Virus record (IMG/VR): IMGVR_UViG_3300033552_000003
Span: 64,001 to 92,043 of that record
Strand: one strand, 5' to 3'
Length of the DNA: 28,043 nt
Source: a virus
The first letter of the stretch is position 1. Each line of letters opens with the position of its first letter. Positions 13,947-22,218 of this stretch are shown piece by piece. Below the pieces are notes generated by a model, which was given only the letters and a program-made list of their open reading frames with translations, was not told where the DNA came from and ran no database searches. The translations under genes and the position numbers were made by a program.

Positions 13947-15818
13947 TTAAAATAATGAAATTTGTTCTTTTTCAAATAATTTAATTATATTTCTTGCAGA
14001 TTTAATATAGAATTGATTATCAATATCTGTAGGAAACTCTTCAGGAATATTATTTATTATTTGTATTCCTGATTCTTTAAATACATGTTCTAGTGTATTT
14101 TTACCTTCTTTTTTCTTATATAAATAACCACCTTTTTTACTTACATAAAATCTATTAAGCTGTTGTTGTTGTGTTTCCATATGATAAACTTTGTATTTTT
14201 TATCAATTTTCTTAGCAGCACAAAAGTTGAATATATTTTTATGATTATTAATAGTAATTTCTACAGGTATATTATTTACAAAATATTCTTTAACAGCTAT
14301 AGGTATAATTAAGAACTCATTAGATTTATCAATTTCTTTCTCATATAAGAACTCACCTTTAACTTTAATTTTATTAGATGTAGTAATTGCTATATAATCA
14401 TTAACTGTTTTATATCTAATAGATTTATATTGATCATGTTCAAATTCAATATTAAACTCTTTTTCTATAGTTTTGATAACTTGTAAATAAGCTTTTTCTT
14501 TACCAACTGGAATTATAACTTCAGCTCCATCAGTATTCATCGAAATTACTGAAAAAGAACTAAGGTTACATTCTTCAAGTAATCTAGTAAGAATAAGCTG
14601 ACCTGTAAGACGTAATCCCATAATAGGACCAGGAGAATATAACCATGAATAACTATTATCTAACAATCCAGTTGTACTATTAAGAACTAACTTTAAAGTT
14701 TCATTTATAACAGTCCACTTATTACGCTTAGCTTCAATACGCTCTTTCTTTTTCTGTGAATAAATATCTAAAACCTCATGTATTTTAGGATTTATAAATT
14801 TATAATTTTCTAATAAAGTCGGATACAAACTAGATACATCTGAAGTCCAAAGAGTTGATTTAGAATTACTTAAATATTCTTCATTCTTATGTACAGTATG
14901 AATACCACCTGATCCGTAAGATATCTTTACCCTACTTCCATTAAATTTCTTATGAATAATTTCCTTTTCAAAACCATTCTTAGAATTACATATTTCAATA
15001 TATAAATCTTGAAATTCTTTAGTTTTAAACTCTATTTTAGGAAGATATTCTTTGTTAATAAAATCATATCCATCTGGTTTAGTATTTCTTATTGTTTTTT
15101 TATAATCATAGAAATTTGTATAATCTGCAGGAGTCTCTCCATTAGCAAATTCCTTTTCAAATGTTAATTTACAATAACTATCTAGTAATAATTCACTTGC
15201 AATTTTAGGAGCATCCCAACTAATAGCATCTAAATTGTAAGTTTGTTTAATACCTACTCTTAGATTAATCTGTTCATTAAGTTTTTTAGCTAAAGCTTTT
15301 GTAACTAAACAATCATTATAATTATAAGATAATACTTCTAGTATTTCATATGGTTTAAATTCTTTTTTACTATGCGACATCGGCATCTCTTGTACTACCA
15401 TATCAAGATTAACAGCAAAATACTTTAATGACATTTTCTTACTTAATCTTAACATTTTAGACCAATACATAAATAGATCTACATTAATCCAAGGACTATT
15501 GTATTTGTATTTACTGTATTGTCTGTATTTATTATAATTATCATCTTGTTCTATAACTGTTTGAGCAACATTATAGATCTTTTCTGGAGTTGTTTCTTTC
15601 TGGTTAATTAACCAGTTACAAATAATACTATCAAAATGGATATTGTTGAATCCTATAAAATAATTTACTCTTTTTAATTTTTCTTTAATCTCTTGTATTT
15701 GATTTATCCTTTCTGAAATAACATATTGTTCATAGTTATCAGAATCATAATCCAGAAAAGTAATTGTGAAACAACCTAACAAGGTTTCCACGTCAATAGT
15801 ACTTCTCTGATATGACAT
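13947..15818 (-). CDS. Family B DNA polymerase with 3'-5' exonuclease
   Basis: 623 residues, short for the family. Exo I is Asp9-Val-Glu11 (TIDVETLLG), Exo II GFNNIHFDS (Asn58 to Asp63) and Exo III YNYNDCLVTKAL, so proofreading should be active. Polymerase motif A is DVSSLYPTLL, motif B KLVLNSTTGLLDN (Lys...Asn-Ser, Tyr replaced by Thr) and motif C MNTDGAEV. Motif C has NTDG in place of DTDS; the metal-binding second Asp is kept, and NTDG is usual in phage enzymes of this type. The fingers and palm are compact and there is no terminal-protein region visible. It copies the genome with the helicase, primase and SSB of the same strand. The start follows a 62-aa gene by 2 nt. Confidence 0.93.
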   Translation of the reverse strand: MSYQRSTIDVETLLGCFTITFLDYDSDNYEQYVISERINQIQEIKEKLKRVNYFIGFNNIHFDSIICNWLINQKETTPEKIYNVAQTVIEQDDNYNKYRQYSKYKYNSPWINVDLFMYWSKMLRLSKKMSLKYFAVNLDMVVQEMPMSHSKKEFKPYEILEVLSYNYNDCLVTKALAKKLNEQINLRVGIKQTYNLDAISWDAPKIASELLLDSYCKLTFEKEFANGETPADYTNFYDYKKTIRNTKPDGYDFINKEYLPKIEFKTKEFQDLYIEICNSKNGFEKEIIHKKFNGSRVKISYGSGGIHTVHKNEEYLSNSKSTLWTSDVSSLYPTLLENYKFINPKIHEVLDIYSQKKKERIEAKRNKWTVINETLKLVLNSTTGLLDNSYSWLYSPGPIMGLRLTGQLILTRLLEECNLSSFSVISMNTDGAEVIIPVGKEKAYLQVIKTIEKEFNIEFEHDQYKSIRYKTVNDYIAITTSNKIKVKGEFLYEKEIDKSNEFLIIPIAVKEYFVNNIPVEITINNHKNIFNFCAAKKIDKKYKVYHMETQQQQLNRFYVSKKGGYLYKKKEGKNTLEHVFKESGIQIINNIPEEFPTDIDNQFYIKSARNIIKLFEKEQISLF

Positions 15819-15820
15819 AT

Positions 15821-16009
15821 TTATAATTTATTAATTTGATCTTCAATTAATTCTTCATCTATCCAATTGATAGTTCCTAATTCTTTTATTTTGTTTATTA
15901 CAGCATGTTTTGTTATAATAACACCAGTAGTAGCAGATAAAAGCGGACCTTGATGATACGCTTTTATCCATACTTGTACTTCATCTAAGAATATTTGTTC
16001 TCCGTACAT
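15821..16009 (-). CDS. Hypothetical protein before the polymerase, 62 aa
   Basis: 62 residues; a hydrophobic core (QVWIKAYHQGPLLSATTGVIITKHAV) and an acidic helical end (WIDEELIEDQINKL). Gaps of 2 nt to the polymerase and 8 nt to the gene before suggest one operon. No motif recognised. Confidence 0.65.
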   Translation of the reverse strand: MYGEQIFLDEVQVWIKAYHQGPLLSATTGVIITKHAVINKIKELGTINWIDEELIEDQINKL

Positions 16010-16017
16010 TTTAATTT

Positions 16018-16308
16018 TTATTTTACTTGAAGTATTCTTTTATTTCTAAAATAATCTCCCATTTGTTTTAATTCATCCAGTTCTGTAAGTTTTAAACTTC
16101 TACGTTCACCTTCTTCAAGTAAGGCTTCAGTAGCTTTAGAAAAGAAAGTTGCTTTATTATGATAATATAATTCAGATTTTTGAGAAGTAATTAACGCTTT
16201 TTGTAGATGATCATCATCCATATCAGTAACAGATTTTAATTCTGTTTTACTCTGCCATTTGAAAACTTCTTTAATAGGTTTAACTGGTATTGCAATTCTC
16301 TTTTCCAT
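16018..16308 (-). CDS. Hypothetical helical protein, 96 aa
   Basis: 96 residues, almost all helical and charged after a short N-terminal strand (RIAIPVKPIKEVFKW). A leader of about 19 nt (TTAAATAATAAAAAACATG) separates it from the gene upstream. No motif recognised; possibly a small DNA-transaction accessory by position. Confidence 0.65.
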   Translation of the reverse strand: MEKRIAIPVKPIKEVFKWQSKTELKSVTDMDDDHLQKALITSQKSELYYHNKATFFSKATEALLEEGERRSLKLTELDELKQMGDYFRNKRILQVK

Positions 16309-16327
16309 GTTTTTTATTATTTAAGTA

Positions 16328-16675
16328 TTATAAATTCTTTTCAATCCAATTAGCTATTTGCTTAAATGAGTGTTTTTCTAAATCATTCATAGCAGCAAGT
16401 TTTTGAATTAAGCTATTTTCTCTATCACCTTTTAATAATTTTGGAACTTTTTTAGCATTTTTTGCAATTTCGTCTTCAATAAAATAATGTGATTCAATAT
16501 CTAATTTTGGGTGTTGTATTTTACAAGCTACACCCAAACAACAATAAGTAGTTTTATTATCTAAAGTCCTTTGTAAATAATTATTTCCTTTTATGTAATC
16601 ACCACTTCTTAAAGCTGCTAACCATTTAGCTTTAAATACAGGAGGTAATTTAGGATATTCTATTTTCTTAGCCAT
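16328..16675 (-). CDS. Conserved phage protein with YCCLGV motif, 115 aa
   Basis: 115 residues. KAKWLAALRSGDYIKGNNYL followed by TTYCCLGVACKI is a recurrent layout in small phage and bacterial hypotheticals (KWxxALRSGxY...YCCLGVLC). The two adjacent Cys and the C-terminal helices (LIQKLAAMNDLEKHSFKQIA) are family features. The biochemical role of this group is not known to me. It precedes the lipoprotein gene in transcription order by the reverse: the lipoprotein is transcribed first and ends 4 nt before it. Confidence 0.75.
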   Translation of the reverse strand: MAKKIEYPKLPPVFKAKWLAALRSGDYIKGNNYLQRTLDNKTTYCCLGVACKIQHPKLDIESHYFIEDEIAKNAKKVPKLLKGDRENSLIQKLAAMNDLEKHSFKQIANWIEKNL

Positions 16676-16679
16676 TTAT

Positions 16680-17111
16680 TTATTGTTTTAAATATTTTTG
16701 ATATTCACCAGAACTATTTGTTTGATACATTATATTACCTTGTATATTATATTGTAATCCAAATGGAACAAAAGTACTATTAGCTGTTTTAGGATTATAA
16801 TAATAATATAACCAACTATTACTATCTAAATAATATGTAGCTGTCCAAGATGTATTAGTACCATCCATTTTAAATATTAATGTACTATCTTTATAAGATA
16901 AAGTAGATTTATTTATAGATTGATTAATATAATTAGGTTTAGTAACATAATATGATCCATTATTATCTCCTTGATCAACAAACAACCATGTTGTATTATG
17001 TAACACAGACATAGAAGAATTTGTACTATTAGCTTTAGGAGAAGGTGTTTTTTCAGTATTTTTACAACTTACAACACTTAGTATTATAAGAAATATTATT
17101 ATCTTTTTCAT
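16680..17111 (-). CDS. Probable lipoprotein, 143 aa
   Basis: Starting at the internal Met (MKKIIIFLIILSVVSCKN) gives a clean lipoprotein signal: two Lys, a hydrophobic run and a lipobox LSVVSC, so Cys16 would be lipidated and the mature protein held in a host membrane. An in-frame ATG 30 nt upstream (17141) would add ten residues ahead of the signal and overlap the previous gene, so 17111 is chosen; it also has the AAAAAAGATATGAAA leader seen elsewhere. The mature part is Asn/Ser/Tyr-rich and beta-like (TWLFVDQG, STLSYKDSTLIFKM), like lipocalin-type host lipoproteins. It may alter the host surface, for example superinfection exclusion; this is inference. Confidence 0.75.
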   Translation of the reverse strand: MKKIIIFLIILSVVSCKNTEKTPSPKANSTNSSMSVLHNTTWLFVDQGDNNGSYYVTKPNYINQSINKSTLSYKDSTLIFKMDGTNTSWTATYYLDSNSWLYYYYNPKTANSTFVPFGLQYNIQGNIMYQTNSSGEYQKYLKQ

Positions 17112-17124
17112 ATCTTTTTTAAGT

Positions 17125-17514
17125 TTAAGAAATCCAATCATTTGTAATTAAAACCATGTTTTCTGATAGTTTTCCACCAAAATCACATGATCCTGAATAA
17201 TATCCATTAGAGCTATTTCTATATATAATATCAACAACTCCTTTAATAGTAGTTATCTTAATACCATAAAATTCATCACTGTCTTGTCTACTTCTACCAT
17301 CTTGTATATCTTCAAGATTTATATCTTCAACATTTGTAACTTCTTGGTTTATTAGATTTTCAATTCCTAAGATATCTGCAAACCATGTTTCAGAACAACA
17401 ATCTCCCCAACAAGTGTATATTAATGTTTCATCTTCTGTGAAAAAAGCTAATACATCATTGTATGTTTTATCTATTGAAACACCTATTATTTTTTTACCT
17501 ATTAATTCTTTCAT
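17125..17514 (-). CDS. Hypothetical acidic protein, 129 aa
   Basis: 129 residues, very acidic. It holds CWGDCCSETWFADILGIENL, a Cys-rich turn of the kind seen in a widespread small family whose members share the phrase GDCCSxTWF; the rest is beta-rich (GIKITTIKGVVDIIYRNSS). That comparison is from memory. The start lies just behind a terminator in an ATTTAAAAAATATGAAA leader, so transcription probably restarts here. Function unknown. Confidence 0.7.
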   Translation of the reverse strand: MKELIGKKIIGVSIDKTYNDVLAFFTEDETLIYTCWGDCCSETWFADILGIENLINQEVTNVEDINLEDIQDGRSRQDSDEFYGIKITTIKGVVDIIYRNSSNGYYSGSCDFGGKLSENMVLITNDWIS

Positions 17515-17529
17515 ATTTTTTAAATAAAA

Positions 17530-17554
17530 ATAGAGTAGGATATACCTACTCTAT
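17530..17554 (-). terminator. Intrinsic terminator with TAGAGTAGG stem
   Basis: TAGAGTAGG (17531-17539) pairs with CCTACTCTA (17545-17553), extended by one A-T pair, around a 5-nt loop. On the minus strand TTTTTATTT follows. It lies 10 nt after the stop of the coiled-coil gene at 17564. Confidence 0.85.
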
Positions 17555-17563
17555 CTAGTTTGT

Positions 17564-17929
17564 TTAAGCATCTACTTCTTCATCAAGAGCAAGTAACTCT
17601 GATTTCAAAAATGTAATTTTTTCTTTGTGTAATTCAAGATTTTCTTCAGCTTCTGTTACTGCATTTTTAGCACGTAATAGATTAGCAATATAATCTTGAC
17701 GATTATCAATTGATCTACCACTGTTAATACGAGCAAGAGCTTGTTTTTCTTTAGCTGATTCTAGATTATCTTCAAGACCAATAAGATCACCTTCTAAAGA
17801 AGGAATTTGAGATTTTAATGCTGAATCTGCTTGGCGCAATACTTTTTGTGCTTGAGCATCAACGTTGTCACCTTGAACTGTTGCTACAAATTGTTTAACA
17901 AATGATTTGATTTTTGTACTAGTTGTCAT
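17564..17929 (-). CDS. Coiled-coil protein, 121 aa
   Basis: 121 residues; from about residue 35 to the end it is a continuous helical region with heptad-like leucines (LEGDLIGLEDNLESAKEKQAL, then AEENLELHKEKITFLKSEL). A short basic N-terminus (MTTSTKIKSFVKQF) precedes it. It uses more GC-ending codons than its neighbours, often a sign of strong expression, and has its own terminator directly behind. It could be a structural or scaffold-type protein, but no family is recognised. Confidence 0.75.
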   Translation of the reverse strand: MTTSTKIKSFVKQFVATVQGDNVDAQAQKVLRQADSALKSQIPSLEGDLIGLEDNLESAKEKQALARINSGRSIDNRQDYIANLLRAKNAVTEAEENLELHKEKITFLKSELLALDEEVDA

Positions 17930-17936
17930 AACTTTT

Positions 17937-19631
17937 TTAAAATTTAATTAATTTACTTTTTTGTTTTAATTGTATTTTTACTGACTCAATTTTATTTACA
18001 GAGGTATTAAGTCGTTTATCCTCCTTGGTTTTTAACAATTGTATTTCTTTTATTTTAGAAACTGTTCCCCATATTATTTGAGTATCAAGAAACCCACAAG
18101 ATATTGAATTTCCATAAACTAATCCACTGTCAATAGTTCCTGGAAGAATTTGAGTTTCACCAATCATACTACCACCTACTTCACACTTAATTCCTGGTGT
18201 AATGCTAATAGTATTAGAAGCAGTAGATATTAACGTTAAATCTGATTCTAGAAAAAACCAATTATCTTCTCCTGTAGTAATTCTTTTATTACCATATTTA
18301 TCTACAATATTAATTCCACGAGCACCGTGTCCATGATTAATACCTTTAACAACTACTTGTGCTGAACCTGTTTCATTAAATCCAAAAACAATTCCTTCTC
18401 CTTTAAAAGTTAAAACTTTATCTCCTATTTCAAACTTGCTTTGCATTAACAATTTTTTAAATTCTTTAGGTATTTCATGATCTAGAGCTTTACGACAGTT
18501 TTCTAATAAAATTCCTGTAGACATACCTTGTTTAGGTCTTAAATAATAGTTTCCTTGATTTGAAATTTCTTCTATTTTAAATATATCTCCTATTTTTTTA
18601 TCTGTACAATTAGCTCGATCTATTATAATAATAGCATATTCACCTACTTTAGGTTCCCATATTTTATTAAATAATTTAAAACATTCAGGACATTGCTCAA
18701 TATATATAACATATCCTTCTTTACAAATGGCTAATATACCGTTAGAAACTTTTTCAAAACTTTCTATTTCAAGTAATTCTCCTATTTTTTCATATGATTT
18801 CTCATATTTCCTATGTCTAGTACTATTACCTCCTTCTTGTAATGTTGTAACAATACTTCCTATTTTATATTCATTAAAAGAAGTTATTACATTTACAGAT
18901 TGCTTTATTTTAAATATATTTCTTATACCACTTTTATAAGCATCTATTTCTTCTTTTGTAGCATGTCTAAAATCTGTTTTACTAGAACACCCATTACCAT
19001 CAGGATTTTTTACTGTTTTAGCTTTTAAATAATGAAAATCATTTACTTGTTCAATATTCCAATACGTTCCTCCTAAAATAGCTATTTCTCCTTTATTAAC
19101 CCATCCTCCTACTTCTTCATTACATACAATATAATCTTCTTTATTATATAAATATTTAACAGTAGGTTCAGATTTAACTATTTCTGCCCATTTACCATTA
19201 TAGTATATATTATTATTGTAATCTTCTTTTATACGGTTAGAATCTACTGTAATACTTTTATCAATATCCCAAAAGTTATAATTTAGGTTTCTAACTATAT
19301 TTATACCACTAGGATGTGTATGTGCAGGTATATATTGTGTGCCTATAGAATAATGAATTCTAGCATATTCTAATAACTCTTCTTCAGATAATTCTTTTTT
19401 AATAAAAGGATTTACATGTTTATATTCATCACACCATTGTTGAAAAGAATAAAATATAGTATTTATCATTGTTACATATTTATTTTTATTTTTAATAAAA
19501 GTAGAATCTCCAGGATTTTTTATATTTATACTATCTCCACATTTTTTATATGGTACATCACATGTTCTATTTAATTTTTTTACTGCAAAATCCCATTCTT
19601 CTTGAGTTTTACAATGTACATATTTGTTCAT
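17937..19631 (-). CDS. Large SH3-repeat hypothetical protein, 564 aa
   Basis: 564 residues, the third longest protein here. It opens MNKYVHCKTQEEWDFAVKKL and then carries several barrel-like segments with the pattern of a Gly-Asp or Gly-Glu turn and beta strands: GGWVNKGEIAILGG, YKIGSIVTTLQEGG, PKVGEYAIIIIDRA, FEIGDKVLTFKGEG. These suggest three or four SH3/KOW-like units linked by helices. The genes at 21192 and 22903 share this style and the phrase LPEKW, and probably belong to the same loose family of multi-domain adaptors. No catalytic residues are evident. Role unknown; binding of protein partners is a reasonable guess. Confidence 0.7.
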   Translation of the reverse strand: MNKYVHCKTQEEWDFAVKKLNRTCDVPYKKCGDSINIKNPGDSTFIKNKNKYVTMINTIFYSFQQWCDEYKHVNPFIKKELSEEELLEYARIHYSIGTQYIPAHTHPSGINIVRNLNYNFWDIDKSITVDSNRIKEDYNNNIYYNGKWAEIVKSEPTVKYLYNKEDYIVCNEEVGGWVNKGEIAILGGTYWNIEQVNDFHYLKAKTVKNPDGNGCSSKTDFRHATKEEIDAYKSGIRNIFKIKQSVNVITSFNEYKIGSIVTTLQEGGNSTRHRKYEKSYEKIGELLEIESFEKVSNGILAICKEGYVIYIEQCPECFKLFNKIWEPKVGEYAIIIIDRANCTDKKIGDIFKIEEISNQGNYYLRPKQGMSTGILLENCRKALDHEIPKEFKKLLMQSKFEIGDKVLTFKGEGIVFGFNETGSAQVVVKGINHGHGARGINIVDKYGNKRITTGEDNWFFLESDLTLISTASNTISITPGIKCEVGGSMIGETQILPGTIDSGLVYGNSISCGFLDTQIIWGTVSKIKEIQLLKTKEDKRLNTSVNKIESVKIQLKQKSKLIKF

Positions 19632-19639
19632 AATTTTTT

Positions 19640-19806
19640 AGTTTAAGTTTATTAGATAGATTAAGAAAGTGCTAGTATTATAGTATTAATTCTTATTATT
19701 ACTTGTCGACAAATTAAGCACTCTCTTTAAACCTATTATTTTTAATGTTTGAGAAGTAGACTATCTCGCAATAGTTTACGTAGACTTCTACCTACTCCTA
19801 TTAATA
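19640..19806 (-). ncRNA. Structured intergenic segment, possible small RNA or leader
   Basis: 170 nt with no ORF. It contains AGTGCT/AGCACT (19668-19673 with 19717-19722) around the palindrome TTGTCGACAA (19703-19712), and a nested hairpin AGAAGT/ACTTCT (19752-19757 with 19784-19789) enclosing ACTAT/ATAGT with a 6-nt loop (19760-19775). The nested hairpin region is much richer in G+C than the genes around it. It lies between a 42-aa gene and the 564-aa gene. It could be the leader of the latter or a separate small RNA. Confidence 0.45.
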
Positions 19807-19935
19807 TTAAGATTTTTTAGCTTTTTCTTTTAAAGCTTCAATTTTAAAATTAATTAATGTTACAACCTTATCAATAGATTGTCTGTTTTCTTTTTGATTT
19901 CTTAACGTACCAATTGTTAAACTTGACTTACTCAT
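19807..19935 (-). CDS. Small basic helical protein, 42 aa
   Basis: ATG at 19935 overlaps the TAA of the preceding gene by one base (TAATG), and the ORF ends at 19807. The product starts MSKSSLTIGTLRNQKENRQS and ends in an Ala/Lys-rich helix. The overlap and the A/T-rich third positions support it despite its size. No family recognised. Confidence 0.65.
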   Translation of the reverse strand: MSKSSLTIGTLRNQKENRQSIDKVVTLINFKIEALKEKAKKS

Positions 19936-20285
19936 TATTTGATTTTTAATTTAGTTAAAACTTCTTCAATTGTAGAACTATCAGCAGATGCTAATATAAT
20001 GTCTCTACGTGTGTTATCTGGTAGCCATTTTGGAGTTTTTGGTGTTAATTTCAAAAAAGAAATAGCTCTTTTTATCCAATAATCGTAACTAATGTTTACT
20101 ATATGTGTATTAATTATTTTTCTCATAGTTAAACTAATACCACAATATTCTGAATGTAAACTTTTAGCAAGTTTTTGTACTTTAGGATTAAGTTTAAAAT
20201 CCTCCAATTCTTTTTTGTATGCTAAACTTCTTTCTTCTTCAAGTTTAGATATTAATGCATCAATTTCTCTGTTTATTAATTTCAT
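19935..20285 (-). CDS. Hypothetical helical protein, 116 aa
   Basis: 116 residues; N-terminal long helix with coiled-coil character (REIDALISKLEEERSLAYKKEL), then SLHSEYCGISLTMRKI and an ordered C-terminal half ending in helices (RRDIILASADSSTIEEVLTKL). No motif recognised. It leads into the 42-aa gene through a TAATG overlap. Confidence 0.65.
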   Translation of the reverse strand: MKLINREIDALISKLEEERSLAYKKELEDFKLNPKVQKLAKSLHSEYCGISLTMRKIINTHIVNISYDYWIKRAISFLKLTPKTPKWLPDNTRRDIILASADSSTIEEVLTKLKIK

Positions 20286-20293
20286 AATTTTAT

Positions 20294-20593
20294 TTATTTT
20301 TTGTTTAATTCAAATCCTAAAGAATCATCTTCTTCAGAATGTATATAATATTCTCCTGTTAAGTCTATATAAGCATTATTAGTTGATACTCTTATTGTAT
20401 CATCTTCTCTTATTTTATGTTCTAAACAAGTATTATATGAAGGTTTAAATAAAATAATAGTATTTTCTCCGGTAAATTTTACTTCAACTTTTTTTACATT
20501 AAGTATTTCCAAACATGATTTATCAAGTTTAAATATGTATACATTTGTACCTTCTGCTTTTGGTTGCTGATAAATTTTAATATGGCCTATCAT
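20294..20593 (-). CDS. Hypothetical beta-rich protein, 99 aa
   Basis: 99 residues, mainly beta strands (IGHIKIYQQPKAEGTNVYIFKL, VEVKFTGENTIILFKPSY, AYIDLTGEYYIHSEE). The start overlaps the upstream stop by 4 nt. Could be a small barrel or sandwich; no family recognised. Confidence 0.65.
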   Translation of the reverse strand: MIGHIKIYQQPKAEGTNVYIFKLDKSCLEILNVKKVEVKFTGENTIILFKPSYNTCLEHKIREDDTIRVSTNNAYIDLTGEYYIHSEEDDSLGFELNKK

Positions 20594-20781
20594 AATTCAT
20601 TTTCTTTCATAATAAAACGTACAGAAGATTTATATGCTTTTCGTATATCTCTACAGATTTGTCGTTTAGAAACTTTATTTAGTTCTTTTAAAACACTTAA
20701 TGCTTTACCTTTATTTTCAGGGGCTATTAATAATAAAATTTCTTCTTGTAATTTTTCTAATTGCAATTCTTCTTTTCCCAT
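20590..20781 (-). CDS. Hypothetical helical protein, 63 aa
   Basis: 63 residues. A heptad-rich N-terminus (EELQLEKLQEEILLLI) is followed by a basic helix (KVSKRQICRDIRKAYKSSVRF). Starts and stops overlap both neighbours (4 nt and 1 nt). An acidic-then-basic helical pair could bind nucleic acid; this is a guess. Confidence 0.65.
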   Translation of the reverse strand: MGKEELQLEKLQEEILLLIAPENKGKALSVLKELNKVSKRQICRDIRKAYKSSVRFIMKENEL

Positions 20782-20975
20782 TATTTAAGTGGTTTTGGTA
20801 TATTAAATATAGTATTTTCTCTTATCGGAATTGCTTCTGGAAATTCACGTCTATCTACAATATTTCCATTTGCTATTGTTCCAGCATAACCACTTATTAA
20901 TATTTCATTTATCACAAGACGAGCATTTAATATTTTTTGTAATTCATATTCAGATATTATTTTTTCTTTTTCCAT
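20781..20975 (-). CDS. Hypothetical protein, 64 aa
   Basis: 64 residues: a charged helix (EKIISEYELQKILNARLVIN) then a turn-rich region with Gly (ISGYAGTIANGNIVDRREFP). Stop overlaps the next ATG by one base. No motif recognised. Confidence 0.6.
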   Translation of the reverse strand: MEKEKIISEYELQKILNARLVINEILISGYAGTIANGNIVDRREFPEAIPIRENTIFNIPKPLK

Positions 20976-20991
20976 AATTTACAATATATTT

Positions 20992-21189
20992 TCATTTGTT
21001 TTCTTTCCTTAATATTTCAATTGCTAGTTTGTAAGATAAAATATTTGATTTACATATTAATATAAGTTTATTTCTTTCCGCTGTTTGATCCAAAGATAGT
21101 GCTCTGTTTTTAAGATAATGAATCCAATTGTTTATATTTATATTCTCATACCTTATGCAACTTTTTAGTGCTTTTATTGCTACGTCCAT
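20992..21189 (-). CDS. Hypothetical helical protein, 65 aa
   Basis: 65 residues, nearly all helical (MDVAIKALKSCIRYENININ, then RALSLDQTAERNKLILICKS). Starts 2 nt after the stop of the 304-aa gene. No family recognised. Confidence 0.6.
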   Translation of the reverse strand: MDVAIKALKSCIRYENININNWIHYLKNRALSLDQTAERNKLILICKSNILSYKLAIEILRKENK

Positions 21190-21191
21190 AA

Positions 21192-22106
21192 TTATTGATT
21201 AATAAATTTAGATAACTCATAAAGCTCTTTATACCATTCTGTTGGAATTTCTAGTTCCGCTTCATCAAATCTTTGAATTGCGTTAATTATATCTTTTATT
21301 CTAATTTCTGAATGCGTTATTCTGTTAAGTAACCCAATAGTAGGTTTTTCAACAAAGTCGCTTTCTGTTGTTTCTTGTACGACTGGTACGGGAGATTCGC
21401 AACGCTCGAATTTCATAGTATTGGCTGTTACGCCACGATATCCATTTACATCTCCAGAGTTGTCTTCAATTATATCAAAATCGGATCCATAAAAAAAATC
21501 TGTTTTTAACTGGTAGGGTTTATTTATAGAAAATATCTCTTCACGATGCAAACATATGCCCCATTCAACAATCTTTACCCATTCCCCAGCCTTAGCTATT
21601 ATAACGGGTTCGATTGGCTTTAACTGGTTACTTTCAAAAATTTCTTTTACTTTTTCGGCTGTTTCTTTTGAAACATTAATTACTTTCGGTTCTTCTTTCT
21701 TAAATTCATTTTCCCATACGTGAGCAAAAAACTGATCTTGGGTTATTTCGGTGTAACCTATTGGAATTTCTTTTAAAGAAATAACATTCCACCCTTTTTT
21801 ACCATTAAATTCTGAAAGTATATACATGTAAGAGTATTTTATTTTGTGTTCCCTCCAATCATATATGTCTTTATCTCTCGTGTTATCCGATTTGAAATAC
21901 CACTTTTCAGGCAATACAAATTTCTTTTCTTCCTGCTCCGTGTCGGCTAAAATAACGGTACAGTCGGATTTATTTATAAGATATTCCGTATCTCCAAATG
22001 AATACTTACCATCAAATCCAGTTTCCCTAACATGTAATTCTGATCCTACTTGGTCAGTATACCATGAAAGAATACTACTACATTTATTTATTCTTACTTT
22101 TATCAT
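21192..22106 (-). CDS. SH3-like hypothetical protein with unusual composition, 304 aa
   Basis: 304 residues. It contains FVLPEKWYFKSDN, close to ILPEKWCTQHTQ in the gene at 22903, and an SH3-like unit (IIAKAGEWVKIVEWG ... FDIIEDNSGDVNGYRGV). The C-terminal 60 residues are helical. Codons such as GCG, GGG, CGC and TCG equivalents and a visibly higher G+C, strongest around 21340-21660, set it apart from the neighbours, suggesting later arrival from a less AT-rich genome. It starts a unit after the terminator at 22150. Function unknown. Confidence 0.7.
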   Translation of the reverse strand: MIKVRINKCSSILSWYTDQVGSELHVRETGFDGKYSFGDTEYLINKSDCTVILADTEQEEKKFVLPEKWYFKSDNTRDKDIYDWREHKIKYSYMYILSEFNGKKGWNVISLKEIPIGYTEITQDQFFAHVWENEFKKEEPKVINVSKETAEKVKEIFESNQLKPIEPVIIAKAGEWVKIVEWGICLHREEIFSINKPYQLKTDFFYGSDFDIIEDNSGDVNGYRGVTANTMKFERCESPVPVVQETTESDFVEKPTIGLLNRITHSEIRIKDIINAIQRFDEAELEIPTEWYKELYELSKFINQ

Positions 22107-22149
22107 TGTTGTATTTGTTTATGTGTTAAAAATTATATCTTAAATAAAT

Positions 22150-22179
22150 AAACCTCTATACAATTAAGTATAGAGGTTT
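22150..22179 (-). terminator. Intrinsic terminator, 12-bp stem
   Basis: AACCTCTATAC pairs with GTATAGAGGTT around AATTAA, extended by one pair. The minus strand continues TATTTATTT. It would end transcripts coming from the AP2 gene and the hairpin region at 22219. Confidence 0.85.
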
Positions 22180-22218
22180 TAATAACCCTAACAGGATCGC
22201 TATTAGTACAAGTTATTT

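Noticed and set aside
13947-15818. Loss of polymerase activity because motif C reads NTDG.
   Set aside because: The second Asp that binds metal is present and NTDG is common in phage family B enzymes.
20092-20900. Plus-strand ORFs of 66-96 aa.
   Set aside because: They lie opposite minus-strand genes that are coupled by short overlaps; the hydrophobic look comes from reading A-rich codons in reverse.
21844-22143. Plus-strand 99-aa ORF.
   Set aside because: Antisense to the 304-aa gene and it runs into the terminator hairpin; no support.
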